Below the pieces are notes generated by a model that worked only from the letters and a program-made list of their open reading frames with translations, made no database searches and was not told the DNA's origin. A program made the position numbers and the translations under genes. Shown here in pieces: positions 18,181-28,859 of a stretch of 64,000 nt of DNA. Source of the stretch: Azospirillum oryzae (lineage in GTDB: Bacteria; Pseudomonadota; Alphaproteobacteria; Azospirillales; Azospirillaceae); assembly GCF_008364795.1 (NCBI RefSeq), contig NZ_VTTM01000005.1, forward strand, positions 62,001-126,000, read 5' to 3'. How positions within the stretch are numbered: the stretch's first letter is position 1; the number at the start of each line of letters is the position of its first letter.

Positions 18181-19121
18181 TGGCGGTTTCGTCCGACAGC
18201 ACCGCGTCCCGTGCGAAGGCGACCCCGGCCGGCGGCCCCCGTGCCGCGGCCCAGGGCGAGCCGGCCGCCAACACCGGCGCCCATACCGGAGCGGCCGCGC
18301 CGGGGCGGAGCGTGCGGCTGCGCGGCGGGCTGGACGTGGCGACGCTGGTCGGGCTGGCCGCCGCCGCCGCGGTGATCCTGATCGCCATCACCACCGGCGG
18401 CTCGGCCCGCGCCTTCCTCGATCCGCCGTCGCTGCTGATCGTGCTCGGCGGGACGCTGGCGGTCACCACCGCCTCCTTCTCGCTGGGCGACGTGGCGGTG
18501 GCGTGGAGGAACGCGGCGGCGGTGCTGGTCCACCAGACGCTCGACCCCAAGGGCGTGGCGCGGCAGGTGATCCTGCTGGCCGAGGCCGCCCGCCGGGCCG
18601 GGCCGGAGACCCTGCGCAACGTCCTGCCGGAACTGCGCGGCGAACCTTTCCTGCATCGCAGCGTCACCCTGATCACCGAGGGGCTGCCGCCCGACGCCAT
18701 CGAGCGGATGCTGACCGGCGAGGTCGAGGCGACCGCCGGCGGCCACGGCAAGAGCGCCGGCGTGCTGCGCCGCGCCTCGGAAGTGGCGCCGGCGATGGGG
18801 CTGATCGGCACGCTGGTCGGTCTGGTGCAGATGCTGGGCAGCCTGAGCGACCCGTCGGCCATCGGGCCGGCGATGGCGCTGGCGCTGCTGACGACCTTCT
18901 ACGGGGCCGTGCTCGGCAACGTCGTCCTCGCCCCGCTCGCCGCCAAGGTGGAGCGGGCGGCGGAGGAGGACGCGCTGGTCAAGACCCTCTATACCATCGG
19001 CGCCGTGTCCATCGCGCGCCAGGAGAATCCGCGGCGTCTGGAGATGCTCCTGAACGCCGTCCTGCCGCCTGGAAAGCGGATCCAGTATTTCGACCGGGAA
19101 GCCCCGAGAGTGGGAGCGTAA
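18180..19121 (+). CDS. MotA/TolQ/ExbB-type proton channel family protein
   Basis: Protein of 313 aa. A ~45-residue Ala/Gly-rich N-terminus is followed by membrane helices [18 protein letters not shown] and [20 protein letters not shown], and then the MotA signature [20 protein letters not shown] and a last membrane helix ([19 protein letters not shown]). MotA-like proteins form the stator that couples ion flow to flagellar rotation. No MotB partner follows, so the stator partner must lie elsewhere. It sits between fliN and flbD, a common place for such a gene in Rhodospirillales, and may not be the main MotA. Start coupled to the fliN stop. Confidence 0.85.
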   Translation: MAVSSDSTASRAKATPAGGPRAAAQGEPAANTGAHTGAAAPGRSVRLRGGLDVATLVGLAAAAAVILIAITTGGSARAFLDPPSLLIVLGGTLAVTTASFSLGDVAVAWRNAAAVLVHQTLDPKGVARQVILLAEAARRAGPETLRNVLPELRGEPFLHRSVTLITEGLPPDAIERMLTGEVEATAGGHGKSAGVLRRASEVAPAMGLIGTLVGLVQMLGSLSDPSAIGPAMALALLTTFYGAVLGNVVLAPLAAKVERAAEEDALVKTLYTIGAVSIARQENPRRLEMLLNAVLPPGKRIQYFDREAPRVGA

Positions 19122-19125
19122 GGCT

Positions 19126-20685
<1,560 letters not shown>

Positions 20686-20725
20686 CTCCCGTCCGGGACC
20701 GGGGACCTGAGCGGCGGGAGCATCC

Positions 20726-22897
20726 ATGGCGCTGACGGAGCATAATGGTGGCGGCGGGGGCGGCGGTCCCGGCAACATGGCCGCCTTCGGCGAGATGTGG
20801 GCGGTCACCAAGGCGTCGCTGAAGCGCGGCGACGTGGCGATGGCCATCGGCATCCTGATCGTCGTGGTCGGCCTGATCATGCCGCTGCCCAGCGTCATGC
20901 TCGACATGATGCTGGGGCTGAACATCACCGTCTCCATCCTGATCCTGATGGTGGTGCTGTTCATCGAGAAGCCGCTCCAGCTGTCGTCCTACCCGACGAT
21001 CCTGCTGATCACCACGCTGCTGCGCCTGTCGCTGAACATGGCCTCGACGCGCCTGATCCTGACGCAGGGGCATGAGGGCACGTCGGCCGCCGGCCATGTG
21101 ATCGAGGCCTTCGCCAGCCTGGTCATGGGCGGCGATTTCGTCATCGGCGTGATCATCTACGCCATCCTGACCATCGTGAACTTCAAGGTCATCACCGCCG
21201 GTTCGGGCCGCATCGCCGAAGTGGCGGCGCGTTTCACCCTCGACGCCATGCCCGGCAAGCAGATGGCCATCGACGCCGACCTGTCGGCCGGCATGATCGA
21301 CGAGGGCACTGCCCGCGCGCGGCGCAAGGAGCTGGAGGACGAAAGCGCCTTCTTCGGCTCGATGGACGGTGCGTCGAAGTTCGTGAAGGGTGACGCCGTC
21401 GCCGGCCTGATGATCATGTTCATCAACATCATCGGCGGCGTGACCATCGCGGTGCTGCGCCACGACATGCCGGTGATGACGGCGCTGGACACCTTCACCA
21501 AGCTGACCATCGGCGACGGTCTGGTGTCGCAGATCCCGGCGCTGGTGATCTCGATCTCCGCCGGCTTCCTGGTGTCGAAGGCCGGCATGGGCGGCTCCAC
21601 CGACAAGGCGGTGGTCGGCCAGCTGACCGGCCACAGCCAGGCGCTGGCCCTGTCGGCCGGCGCCATCGGCGTGCTGGCCCTGCTGCCGGGCATGCCGATC
21701 CTGACGCTGGCCCCGGTCATCGGCGCCGTGGGCTTCGCCGCCTGGTACATGCCGCGCCTGCGCGCGAAGAAGGAGGCGGAAGAGGCCGCGGCGGCAGAGG
21801 AAGCAGCGGCGGGCGGCGGCGCGGCGGGCGGCATGCCCGGTGCCGGGCCGGCGCCGGACGAACCGATCGCCACCGCGCTCGCCATCGACCTGATCCGGCT
21901 GGAGCTGGGCTATGGCCTGCTGTCGCTTATCAACCAGCCGCAGGCGGGAAGCCACCGGCTGACCGACCAGATCAAGGGCCTGCGCCGGCAGATCGCCGGC
22001 GAGGTCGGCTTCGTCATGCCGGCGGTGCGCATCCAGGACAACCTGCAGCTTCCGCCCAACACCTACATCATCCGCGTGAAGGAGATCGAGGCCGGGCGCG
22101 GCGACATCCGGCCCAACATGCTGCTGGTGATGGACCCGCGCGGCGACGCCATGAGCCTGCCCGGCGAACAGACGGTGGAGCCGACCTTCGGCCTGCCCGC
22201 CATCTGGATCGAGCCCGGCTATCGCGAGGAGGCGCTGTTCAAGGGCTACACCGTGGTCGACCCGTCGACCGTGGTGACCACCCACCTGACCGAGCTGATC
22301 AAGGACAACATGCCGGAGCTGCTGTCCTTCACCGAAACGCAGAAGCTGCTGGACGAGACCGACAAGGAACACCAGAAGCTGATCGCCGATGTGGTGCCCA
22401 GCCAGATCACTGTGGGCGGATTGCAACGGGTGTTGCAGAATCTCCTTGCCGAACGGGTTTCGATCCGGGATCTTCCCACCATATTGGAAGGGGTATCCGA
22501 AGCGACCAGCCAGACCCGCAGCATCACCCAGATCACCGAGCATGTGCGGTCCCGCCTTGCCCGGCAGATTTGCGACGCGAACACGAACGAGATGGGCTTC
22601 ATCCCGCTCGTCACCCTGTCGCCCGAATGGGAGCAGGGGTTCGCCGAATCGCTGGTGGGCGACGGCGACGACCGGCAGCTGACGATGGCCCCGTCCCGCC
22701 TGCAGCAGTTCATCACCTCCGTCCGTCAAACCTTCGAGCGACATGCCATGATGGGCGAGAGCCCCGTACTGCTGACCAGCCCGCTGATCCGGCCCTTCGT
22801 CCGCTCCATCGTCGAGCGGTTCCGGCCGGCGACCGTGGTCATGTCGCAGAACGAGATCCACCCGAAGGCCCGCATCAAGACCCTGGGGCAGATCTGA
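20726..22897 (+). CDS. flhA: Flagellar export gate protein FlhA
   Basis: Protein of 723 aa, the large membrane component of the flagellar type III export gate. The N-terminal ~350 residues hold eight hydrophobic segments and the FHIPEP signature (SSYPTILLITTLLRLSLNMA, GDFVIGVIIYAILTIVNFKV, FTLDAMPGKQMAIDADLSAG). An Ala/Gly-rich linker (EEAAAAEEAAAGGGAAGG) leads to the cytoplasmic docking domain (YGLLSLINQPQAGS, VTTHLTELIKDNMPELLSFT), which binds substrate-chaperone complexes. It keeps the length typical of the family. It follows flbD by 40 bp with a GGGAG ribosome binding site. Confidence 0.97.
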   Translation: MALTEHNGGGGGGGPGNMAAFGEMWAVTKASLKRGDVAMAIGILIVVVGLIMPLPSVMLDMMLGLNITVSILILMVVLFIEKPLQLSSYPTILLITTLLRLSLNMASTRLILTQGHEGTSAAGHVIEAFASLVMGGDFVIGVIIYAILTIVNFKVITAGSGRIAEVAARFTLDAMPGKQMAIDADLSAGMIDEGTARARRKELEDESAFFGSMDGASKFVKGDAVAGLMIMFINIIGGVTIAVLRHDMPVMTALDTFTKLTIGDGLVSQIPALVISISAGFLVSKAGMGGSTDKAVVGQLTGHSQALALSAGAIGVLALLPGMPILTLAPVIGAVGFAAWYMPRLRAKKEAEEAAAAEEAAAGGGAAGGMPGAGPAPDEPIATALAIDLIRLELGYGLLSLINQPQAGSHRLTDQIKGLRRQIAGEVGFVMPAVRIQDNLQLPPNTYIIRVKEIEAGRGDIRPNMLLVMDPRGDAMSLPGEQTVEPTFGLPAIWIEPGYREEALFKGYTVVDPSTVVTTHLTELIKDNMPELLSFTETQKLLDETDKEHQKLIADVVPSQITVGGLQRVLQNLLAERVSIRDLPTILEGVSEATSQTRSITQITEHVRSRLARQICDANTNEMGFIPLVTLSPEWEQGFAESLVGDGDDRQLTMAPSRLQQFITSVRQTFERHAMMGESPVLLTSPLIRPFVRSIVERFRPATVVMSQNEIHPKARIKTLGQI

Positions 22898-22943
22898 TGG
22901 CGCGTGCCCGTCCCCACCCCTTATCTGACGGAAGGCGCTGCCG

Positions 22944-24209
22944 ATGCGGCTGAAGTCCTTCCACGCCAAGACCATGTCCGACGCCATGCGGATGGTGCGC
23001 CAGTCGCTGGGCGACGACGCCATCATCGTCGCCACGCGCGAGGAGGAAGGCGGCGGTGTGCGCGTCACGGCGGCGGTGGAAGAGGACGACCTGCCGCCGG
23101 CTCAATCCTCCGGCAACGCACGCGGCGGCCGGGGCAAGGCGCCACCCAAGCCGGTCGAACCCGAGATCGACGTGGGCGAGGTGGTGGCCGACGCCCTGCA
23201 GCGCCATGGCGTGCCGGCCGCGCTGGCCGAACAGCTGATCGACGCGGCATCGGGGCTGGACACCGAGGACCCGCGGCTGGCGCTCGGCTCGGCGCTCGAT
23301 TCCTTCTTCACCTTCAACCCGCTGCCCGACGGCCGGTCGCCGGTGAAGCCGCTGGCCCTCGTCGGGCCGCCGGGCTCCGGCAAGACCCTGGTCGCGGCCA
23401 AGCTGGCGGCGCGGGCGGTCTTCCGCAAATGCTCGGTCGGCGTCATCACCACCGACACGGTGCGGGCCGGCGGCGTCGACCAGCTGGCCGCCTTCACCCG
23501 GCTGATGAAGCTGAAGCTGGCGACGGTGGAGGACCCCGACGCGCTGGCCGGCGCCTTCGAGGTGCATCGCCGCACCGACCTCGTGCTGGTCGACACCGCC
23601 GGGCGCAACCCGTTCGACGCCGACGACATGCAGGACCTGCGCGCCCTGCTGTCCGCCGGCGACGTCGAGCCGGTTCTGGTGCTGCCGGCCGGGCTGGACG
23701 CGATGGAGGCCGCCGACATGGCCCTGGCCTTCAAGGCGGTCGGCGTGCGGCGCATGCTGGTCACCCGGCTGGACATCGCGCGTCGGCTGGGCAGCGTCCT
23801 GGCCATCGCCGCGCGCGCCCGGCTGTCCTTTTGCGACGCCAGCATCTCGTCCAAGGTGGCGGAGGGGCTGACGGCATTGAACCCGCTGGCACTTGCCCGC
23901 ATGATGATCCCGGCCGAGGAGAAGGCCCCCGCCGTCAAGGAGCCGGCGCCGCGCCGCGCCGCCCGCACCGCGGAGTGGGACGAGGACGACGACGGGCAAG
24001 CGGATCATGAGCCGGACCATACGCCCGAGCGCAAGCCGAAGTTCGGGCGGGGCTATGAACCGGAAGAGGACGAGCCGGAGATGGAACCGGCACCACCACC
24101 GCCACCACCGCGCAGGGCCGCCGCCGCCAAGCCGACGAAACCCGCATCTGCAAAACCCGCAACCAAGGCTAAGGCCGCCAGTTCCCCCTCGTCGAGGACC
24201 CTGCCATGA
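22944..24209 (+). CDS. flhF: Flagellar GTPase FlhF
   Basis: Protein of 421 aa, an SRP-type GTPase that sets the site and number of flagella, usually at the pole. Seen: N-terminal B domain (MRLKSFHAKTMSDAMRMVRQ, GDDAIIVATREEEGGGVRV), the NG domain with P-loop GPPGSGKTLVAAKLAARAV, a DTVRAGGVDQLAAFTRLMK region, VLVDTAGRNPFDADD and a final LVTRLDIARRLGS. The last ~90 residues are a Pro/Lys/Ala-rich low-complexity tail not needed for GTPase activity in relatives. Its stop overlaps the start of flhG (ATGA), so the GTPase and its regulator are translationally coupled. Confidence 0.92.
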   Translation: MRLKSFHAKTMSDAMRMVRQSLGDDAIIVATREEEGGGVRVTAAVEEDDLPPAQSSGNARGGRGKAPPKPVEPEIDVGEVVADALQRHGVPAALAEQLIDAASGLDTEDPRLALGSALDSFFTFNPLPDGRSPVKPLALVGPPGSGKTLVAAKLAARAVFRKCSVGVITTDTVRAGGVDQLAAFTRLMKLKLATVEDPDALAGAFEVHRRTDLVLVDTAGRNPFDADDMQDLRALLSAGDVEPVLVLPAGLDAMEAADMALAFKAVGVRRMLVTRLDIARRLGSVLAIAARARLSFCDASISSKVAEGLTALNPLALARMMIPAEEKAPAVKEPAPRRAARTAEWDEDDDGQADHEPDHTPERKPKFGRGYEPEEDEPEMEPAPPPPPPRRAAAAKPTKPASAKPATKAKAASSPSSRTLP

Positions 24210-25003
24210 CCGATCCGGTGTTCCCGGCCGCCCTCAAGAACGTTCGCCCGCTGCGCGGCGCCAACGTCATCGCCGTGGCCAGCGGGAAGGGCGGCGTCGG
24301 CAAGACGTGGTTCTCCATCACGCTGAGCCACGCCCTGACCAAGGCGGGCATGAACACCCTGCTGTTCGACGGCGATCTGGGCCTTGCCAACGTCGACATC
24401 CAGCTGGGCTTCTCGCCCAAGAACGATCTGGGCGCCGTCATCAACGGCGAGGTGACGCTGGCCAAGGCGGCGCAGCGCTTCCCCGACACCGGATTCGACA
24501 TCATCGCCGGCCGGTCGGGATCGGGCACGCTCGCACAGCTGCCGAGCCAGCGGCTGTCGTCCTTGCGCAACGATTTGCTGGAACTGGCGAAGAGCTATGA
24601 CCGGGTGGTGATGGACATGGGCGCCGGCGTTGACCGCACGGTGCGCACCCTGTCCGGCCCGGCCGGCACCACGCTGGTGGTGACGACGGACGAACCGACC
24701 TCGCTGACCGACGCCTATGCCTTCATCAAGCTGACCCACGCCACCAACCCGTCCGCCGACCTGCGGATCGTGGTGAACATGGCGCAGAGCGTGAAGGACG
24801 GCGAACGCACCTACGGCACCATCCTGAAGGCCTGCCAGAACTTCCTGAAATACAAGCCGGCGCTGGCGGGCATCATCCGCCGCGACCTGAAGGTGCGCGA
24901 CGCCATCCGCAACCAGACCCCGCTCCTGACCCGCTCGCCCTCCAGCGACGCGGCCCGCGACGTCGAGGCGATCGTGCAGCGGCTGCTCGCCAGCGCCAAG
25001 TAA
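24206..25003 (+). CDS. flhG: MinD-like ATPase FlhG (FleN/YlxH)
   Basis: Protein of 265 aa. A deviant Walker A (VASGKGGVGKTWFSITLSHA) and a second ParA motif (LFDGDLGLANVDIQLGFSP) mark the MinD/ParA family; an aspartate in YDRVVMDMGAGVDRTV completes the site. FlhG stimulates FlhF GTPase activity and limits flagellar number. The C-terminus (GIIRRDLKVRDAIRNQTPLL) is the usual FlhG ending, without the long membrane-targeting helix of MinD. It overlaps flhF and lies 22 bp before the FliK-like gene. Confidence 0.92.
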   Translation: MTDPVFPAALKNVRPLRGANVIAVASGKGGVGKTWFSITLSHALTKAGMNTLLFDGDLGLANVDIQLGFSPKNDLGAVINGEVTLAKAAQRFPDTGFDIIAGRSGSGTLAQLPSQRLSSLRNDLLELAKSYDRVVMDMGAGVDRTVRTLSGPAGTTLVVTTDEPTSLTDAYAFIKLTHATNPSADLRIVVNMAQSVKDGERTYGTILKACQNFLKYKPALAGIIRRDLKVRDAIRNQTPLLTRSPSSDAARDVEAIVQRLLASAK

Positions 25004-25024
25004 CGGCCGGGAGTAACGGCAAGA

Positions 25025-26875
25025 ATGGGCGGGGCGATCCCATCGTCGGTCACGCCTGCCGCCGCCACCGCCGCGGCAGCCCCCGCCGCGCCCACCCCCG
25101 TTACGGCCGAGGCCACGGTCGTCCAGCTTCCCGAACGGCTGCCGGAGGTCACCCGCCCGGTGGTGCTGACCGGCACCGTCGCCGGCCAGACGCCGGAGGG
25201 GCTGACCCGCGTGCGCACGGCGGCGGGCGAACTGCTGCTCGACAGCACGGCGGAGCTGCCGCCGGACAAGCAGATCACGGTACAGATCACGCCGGGCAAT
25301 ACGGGTTCGCCCACCACCGCTTTGCCGGCCAAGCCGACGGCATTGATCCTGCTGCAATCCTTGGGGACTCCGGCCGCGCCGCAAACCGGCGGGACGGCGC
25401 CGACCCCGGCGGCCGGAAGCGGAGCGGCGCCCGCCGTCCTGCTGCCCACCCCGACAGCGGCGACGGTCCCGACCAACCTTCCGCCGCTTCTGCCGGGCAC
25501 CGTCGTGCCGGCGCTGGTGCTGGCCGGCGGGTCGGGCGCCAAGCCATTGGCTCCCGCCGCGACGCCGTCGCAGGGCACGCCCGCCACGCCGGCTGCGGGC
25601 ACTCCCGGCCCCGCGAAGCCCGAGGCTCCGGCTGGCGGAACGCCTGCCGCACCGATGACCGGTTCGCCGACGGCCGGTTCGCCGACACCCTCCCCGACGA
25701 TGGGCGGCGGCAGCGCCACCTTCGGCACGCCGGTCCAGTTGGGCGGCGACGCTGCCCATCCCGGCGCCGAAACCCCGACGATGCCGAACCAGCCCGGCGA
25801 GACCGCCGGCAATGCCGAGCCGCCCGACCTGCCACGCGGTGCCACGGTGGCACTGAAGATCCTGACCGTCACCCCACCGCCGCAACAGCCGCGCCCGCCC
25901 GGCGATCCGGAGGCCGGCGGACGCAACGGGCAGGCCGGCAACCGACCGGGCCAGCAATCCGGCGGGCAGTCAACCCCACTGCCCCTGCCTTCGCCGGACG
26001 AAGCGGCGCTGCCACCCGACACGCCCATCCTGCGCGGCACGGTGGCCGGCAGCACGCCGCAGGGGCAGCCGATCCTGGCGACAAAGCAGGGCATGCTGGC
26101 GCTGAACGTCCCGGCCAGCCTGCCGCCGGGGGCCAAGGTGACGGCGGCGCTGGCCGATCTCGCCCAGGCGACCCAGGCGGCGGCCCCCACCCTGCCCGGC
26201 CCGCCGGGACCGCTGGACGGGCGCGACTGGCCGGCGATGCGGCAGCTGATGGCGACGCTGGCGGCGGCCGATCCGGCGCTCGCCAAGTCGATGCTGGCGA
26301 CGATGCCGCAGCCGAACCGCAAGCTGACCGCCGCCATCGGCTTCTTCCTGGCGGCGATGCGCGGCGGCGACGCGGCGGGCTGGCTGGGCGACGACGCGGC
26401 CTCCGCCCTGGACAAGGCGGGGCGCCGCGACCTGCTGGAGCGGCTGGAAAAGGATTTCGACGGTTTGCGCCGCGAGGCGGCGGAGCCGCTGCCGGGCGAC
26501 TGGCGCAGCTACACCATTCCGCTGATGGACGCCAACGGGCCGAAGCCGATCAAGCTGCATGTCCATCCGCTGAAGGAGGACGAGGAGGGCGGCGGCAAGG
26601 AACGGTCCAAGTCGGGCAGCCGCTTCGTCATCGATCTGGACCTCAGCCGCTTCGGGCCGATGCAGCTGGACGGTCTGGTGCGGCCCAACCATTTCGACCT
26701 GATCCTGCGCAGCCACGCCGCCCTGCCGCCGGATTTGCGGGTGGAGCTGATCCAGGTCTTCGCCGACAGCGTGCGGGCCGTCGGCTACAGCGGCGGCCTG
26801 TCCTTCCAGTCGGGGGCGCGCAGCTGGGTGAAGCTGACCCGCGCCGGGCAGGCCGGCCTGGGCGTGTCGGCATGA
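25025..26875 (+). CDS. FliK-like hook-length control protein (probable)
   Basis: Protein of 616 aa. The first ~380 residues are low-complexity Pro/Ala/Thr/Gly with two beta-rich islands of similar pattern (VVLTGTVAGQTPEGLTRV, TPILRGTVAGSTPQGQPI). The C-terminal ~130 residues resemble the FliK Flg_hook domain: a strand RFVIDLDLSRFGPMQLDGLV, a turn, RPNHFDLILRSHAALPPDLR and LIQVFADSVRAVGYSGGLSF. A disordered N-terminus of several hundred residues with a small C-terminal domain is the FliK layout, and the gene sits in a flagellar operon. FliK measures hook length and switches export specificity. The level of similarity I can judge by eye is modest, so a flagellar protein of another kind remains possible. 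Confidence 0.55.
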   Translation: MGGAIPSSVTPAAATAAAAPAAPTPVTAEATVVQLPERLPEVTRPVVLTGTVAGQTPEGLTRVRTAAGELLLDSTAELPPDKQITVQITPGNTGSPTTALPAKPTALILLQSLGTPAAPQTGGTAPTPAAGSGAAPAVLLPTPTAATVPTNLPPLLPGTVVPALVLAGGSGAKPLAPAATPSQGTPATPAAGTPGPAKPEAPAGGTPAAPMTGSPTAGSPTPSPTMGGGSATFGTPVQLGGDAAHPGAETPTMPNQPGETAGNAEPPDLPRGATVALKILTVTPPPQQPRPPGDPEAGGRNGQAGNRPGQQSGGQSTPLPLPSPDEAALPPDTPILRGTVAGSTPQGQPILATKQGMLALNVPASLPPGAKVTAALADLAQATQAAAPTLPGPPGPLDGRDWPAMRQLMATLAAADPALAKSMLATMPQPNRKLTAAIGFFLAAMRGGDAAGWLGDDAASALDKAGRRDLLERLEKDFDGLRREAAEPLPGDWRSYTIPLMDANGPKPIKLHVHPLKEDEEGGGKERSKSGSRFVIDLDLSRFGPMQLDGLVRPNHFDLILRSHAALPPDLRVELIQVFADSVRAVGYSGGLSFQSGARSWVKLTRAGQAGLGVSA

Positions 26876-27225
26876 GGCGCGAGCGTCTGTCCACCCGCCC
26901 CTCCCCCGACGCCCGCCACGACTTCCTGGTGGAATTGCGTGGCGAGCCGCTGCCGGGGGTGCGTCTGACCCTGCGGTTGGTGCCGGATCTGCTGGTGCCC
27001 GATCCGGCGTCGGTCGTGACCTATCTGGCGGAGTTCGCCGGATACGCCGATGGTCTGGAGGCGCTGGCCGTCGCCATCCTGGACGACATCAACAACGAGC
27101 TGGTTCCGCGCTGGGTCGAGGTGGCGGTGGAGAGCGACACGCCCCTGCCCCACCGCGTGGTGATCGAGGACCGGCAGCCGGCCTGGGACAATCCGCGGCT
27201 GGTCGGGCGCCTGCGTCCGCTATGA
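26872..27225 (+). CDS. Small QueF/T-fold-like protein of unknown function
   Basis: Protein of 117 aa, start overlapping the FliK-like stop (ATGA). After a basic lead (MRRERLSTRPSPDARHDFL), the order of elements follows the C-terminal half of QueF: a strand (LTLRLVPDLLVPDPAS), a helix (VVTYLAEFAGYADG), a longer helix (LEALAVAILDDINNELVP) and strands (WVEVAVESDTPLPHRVVIED). QueF reduces preQ0 to preQ1 in queuosine synthesis. The protein here is too short for a full enzyme and contains no cysteine, so the catalytic cysteine is absent. I infer a T-fold relative with another job, possibly linked to the flagellar operon by coupling. No gene name is justified. Confidence 0.6.
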   Translation: MRRERLSTRPSPDARHDFLVELRGEPLPGVRLTLRLVPDLLVPDPASVVTYLAEFAGYADGLEALAVAILDDINNELVPRWVEVAVESDTPLPHRVVIEDRQPAWDNPRLVGRLRPL

Positions 27226-27232
27226 GCGGGGC

Positions 27233-27682
27233 TCAGTCGTCCTCGTAAAGCCCCTGCGCGGCGGTGCGGTGGCAGGCCTCGCAGTTGCTCTTGGCGGCGA
27301 CCGACTTGCGCGTCCAGATCGACGGCGCGAAATCATGCTTGCGGAGCCACCAGCGCTGTTCGGTGATGCGGATCAGCCGGCCGTCGCCGCTGCCGGCATT
27401 CTGCGTCAGATAGCTGCGGATGGCCGCTGCGGTGTCGGCCGGCAGGCTGGCATTCTCGCCGAAATGGTCCTGCAGGCCGTCCATGATACGGGTCCAGGAC
27501 GCCGCCGGCAGCAGGCCCGGCTGATAGGCCATGTGGCATTCGCCGCATTCCTTCTGGGTGGCGGCATGGGTGACGGGCCGTACCCGTTCGAACTCGCTGG
27601 CAAAAGCCGCACCGGCTGTCACGGCGAGCATGGCGAGCGCGGCGATTCCCGTGAGCGGGCGGAGGCTGCGGGTGGGGGACAT
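27233..27682 (-). CDS. Diheme cytochrome c (DHC-type)
   Basis: Protein of 149 aa, exported. A signal peptide (SLRPLTGIAALAMLAVTAGA, then AFASE) is followed by two heme c motifs, CGECH at residues 46-50 and CEACH at 134-138. Between them is a conserved pattern HMAYQPGLLPAASWTRIMDG, seen in the diheme cytochromes (DHC) that accompany the sphaeroides heme protein. It is the last gene of a minus-strand operon with SHP and cytochrome b561. In other bacteria these three form an electron chain from the quinone pool through b561 and DHC to SHP. It ends 7 bp from the T-fold gene, convergent. Confidence 0.88.
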   Translation of the reverse strand: MSPTRSLRPLTGIAALAMLAVTAGAAFASEFERVRPVTHAATQKECGECHMAYQPGLLPAASWTRIMDGLQDHFGENASLPADTAAAIRSYLTQNAGSGDGRLIRITEQRWWLRKHDFAPSIWTRKSVAAKSNCEACHRTAAQGLYEDD

Positions 27683-27692
27683 CGGCGGCTCG

Positions 27693-28130
27693 CTATTGGT
27701 TCGACAGGAAGGTGATGAAGTCGCCCTTTTCCTGCGCCGTGCAGGCGCGGCCGAGGACGTTGACGCAGTCGCGCTCGAATCGCTTCTCGACCTCGGCGGG
27801 ATCGGTGAAGCGCTTGGGATTGGCCGACACCGCCATCGGCAGGATGTCGCGCCCGGTCTTGTAGTGGCGGCCGGTTCCGGCCGGGTCGCGGGTGTGGCAA
27901 CTGGCGCAGCCGGGGGTGTCGGCAACCTTGCCGCCGGTATGCGGCCCGAGATAGAGCGCGCGCCCACGCTCCGCCGAGAAGCCGGCGAAGCCGGGGGTCT
28001 GCGCTTTCGCCTGCGCGGCATAGCCGTCGAGGATGCGGGCACGCTCCGGATCGCCGGAGGCCGCCAGGGCGACGCCGGCACCCAAGGACACTGCGGCGGC
28101 GAGGAGGAGGATCGGTTTGGTCGGTCTCAT
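27693..28130 (-). CDS. SHP-family cytochrome c (DUF1924)
   Basis: Protein of 145 aa with a signal peptide (PILLLAAAVSLGAGVALA) and one heme c motif, CASCH at residues 75-79. The sequence around it (FSAERGRALYLGPHTGGKVA, RHYKTGRDILPMAVSANPKR, VEKRFERDCVNVLGRACTAQ) is characteristic of the sphaeroides heme protein family, which carries a high-spin heme able to bind oxygen or nitric oxide when an asparagine ligand moves aside. Two further cysteines (CVNVLGRAC) likely form a disulfide. The ATG overlaps the stop of the b561 gene. The physiological role of SHP is not settled; oxygen or NO chemistry is the usual proposal. Confidence 0.85.
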   Translation of the reverse strand: MRPTKPILLLAAAVSLGAGVALAASGDPERARILDGYAAQAKAQTPGFAGFSAERGRALYLGPHTGGKVADTPGCASCHTRDPAGTGRHYKTGRDILPMAVSANPKRFTDPAEVEKRFERDCVNVLGRACTAQEKGDFITFLSNQ

Positions 28131-28663
28131 GGGATCACCCGGTTGGAAAGGTTGGACAGCCACGCGGTGCAGCGGGACGCGACGCCGGACGGAATCCGCT
28201 TCAGGCCGTGCAGCGCGAAGACCAGGGCGATGTGCGCCAGGATGAGGAAGAGGGATGCCTCGCCGATCTCCTTGTGCAGATGTTCGACCTTGACGAAGAA
28301 GTCGGCGACGGCACCGGTCGCCGCCGCGATCCCGACGCCGATCAGGAGTGCGGCGGCCATCCAGGCGGTCAGCGGGCTGCGCTCCGCCCTCGCCTTCGCA
28401 TCGCCGGTGACCAGGCGGCGGAGCCATGCGGCGACCGCCGCCACGGAGGGTCGGGGGAGGCGCAGCGGGCTTCCCGCCGGGGCCAGCGCGCCGGCCGCCA
28501 CGCGCAGGCCGATGGCGATGAGGACGGCATAGCCGGAAAAGACATGCATGCCGTAGGTGTCTTCGTCGCCGGTGAGATAGGCGACGATGAAGGCGCCCGA
28601 GACGATGGCGTGGAAGGCCAGCAGGGCGGTCATCTCGGCGGCGGAAGGTTTGCGGGCGGACAT
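28127..28663 (-). CDS. Cytochrome b561-type membrane protein
   Basis: Protein of 178 aa with four hydrophobic helices and histidines placed to bind two b hemes: H18 in LLAFHAIVSGAFI, H40 in GMHVFSGYAVLIAIGLR, and further His in KVEHLHKEIGEASLFLILAH. It matches the bacterial b561/Ni-Fe hydrogenase b-type fold. It should pass electrons from the quinone pool to the diheme cytochrome c of this operon. AGGGAGACATC precedes the ATG, and the SHP gene follows with an overlapping start. Confidence 0.87.
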   Translation of the reverse strand: MSARKPSAAEMTALLAFHAIVSGAFIVAYLTGDEDTYGMHVFSGYAVLIAIGLRVAAGALAPAGSPLRLPRPSVAAVAAWLRRLVTGDAKARAERSPLTAWMAAALLIGVGIAAATGAVADFFVKVEHLHKEIGEASLFLILAHIALVFALHGLKRIPSGVASRCTAWLSNLSNRVIP

Positions 28664-28687
28664 GATGTCTCCCTCTCCTGGGGCGGG

Positions 28688-28846
28688 TCAGTCGTCGTGG
28701 CCGGCGTCGTGGGTGAGGCCGCCGGTCAGCAGGGCGGCGATGCCGGCGGCGCCCTGCTGACCGGCGGCCCTGGCCTGATAGGCGGTGGCGAGGGCGCCGA
28801 CGACGACCGCCGTCAGCAGGGTGTGAAGGATCATCTTCTTCAGCAT
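28688..28846 (-). CDS. 52-residue exported peptide in the SHP operon
   Basis: A small frame with CGGAG nine bases before the ATG, between the OB-fold gene and cytochrome b561 and in the same direction, with gaps of 13 and 24 bp. The product starts with a clear signal sequence (MLKKMILHTLLTAVVVGALA) and has about 25 mature residues ending LTHDAGHDD, rich in His/Asp. Not recognised. Its conserved-looking position suggests a small periplasmic partner of the cytochromes or a metal-binding peptide; both are guesses. Confidence 0.55.
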   Translation of the reverse strand: MLKKMILHTLLTAVVVGALATAYQARAAGQQGAAGIAALLTGGLTHDAGHDD

Positions 28847-28859
28847 GGCGCGGCTCCGG

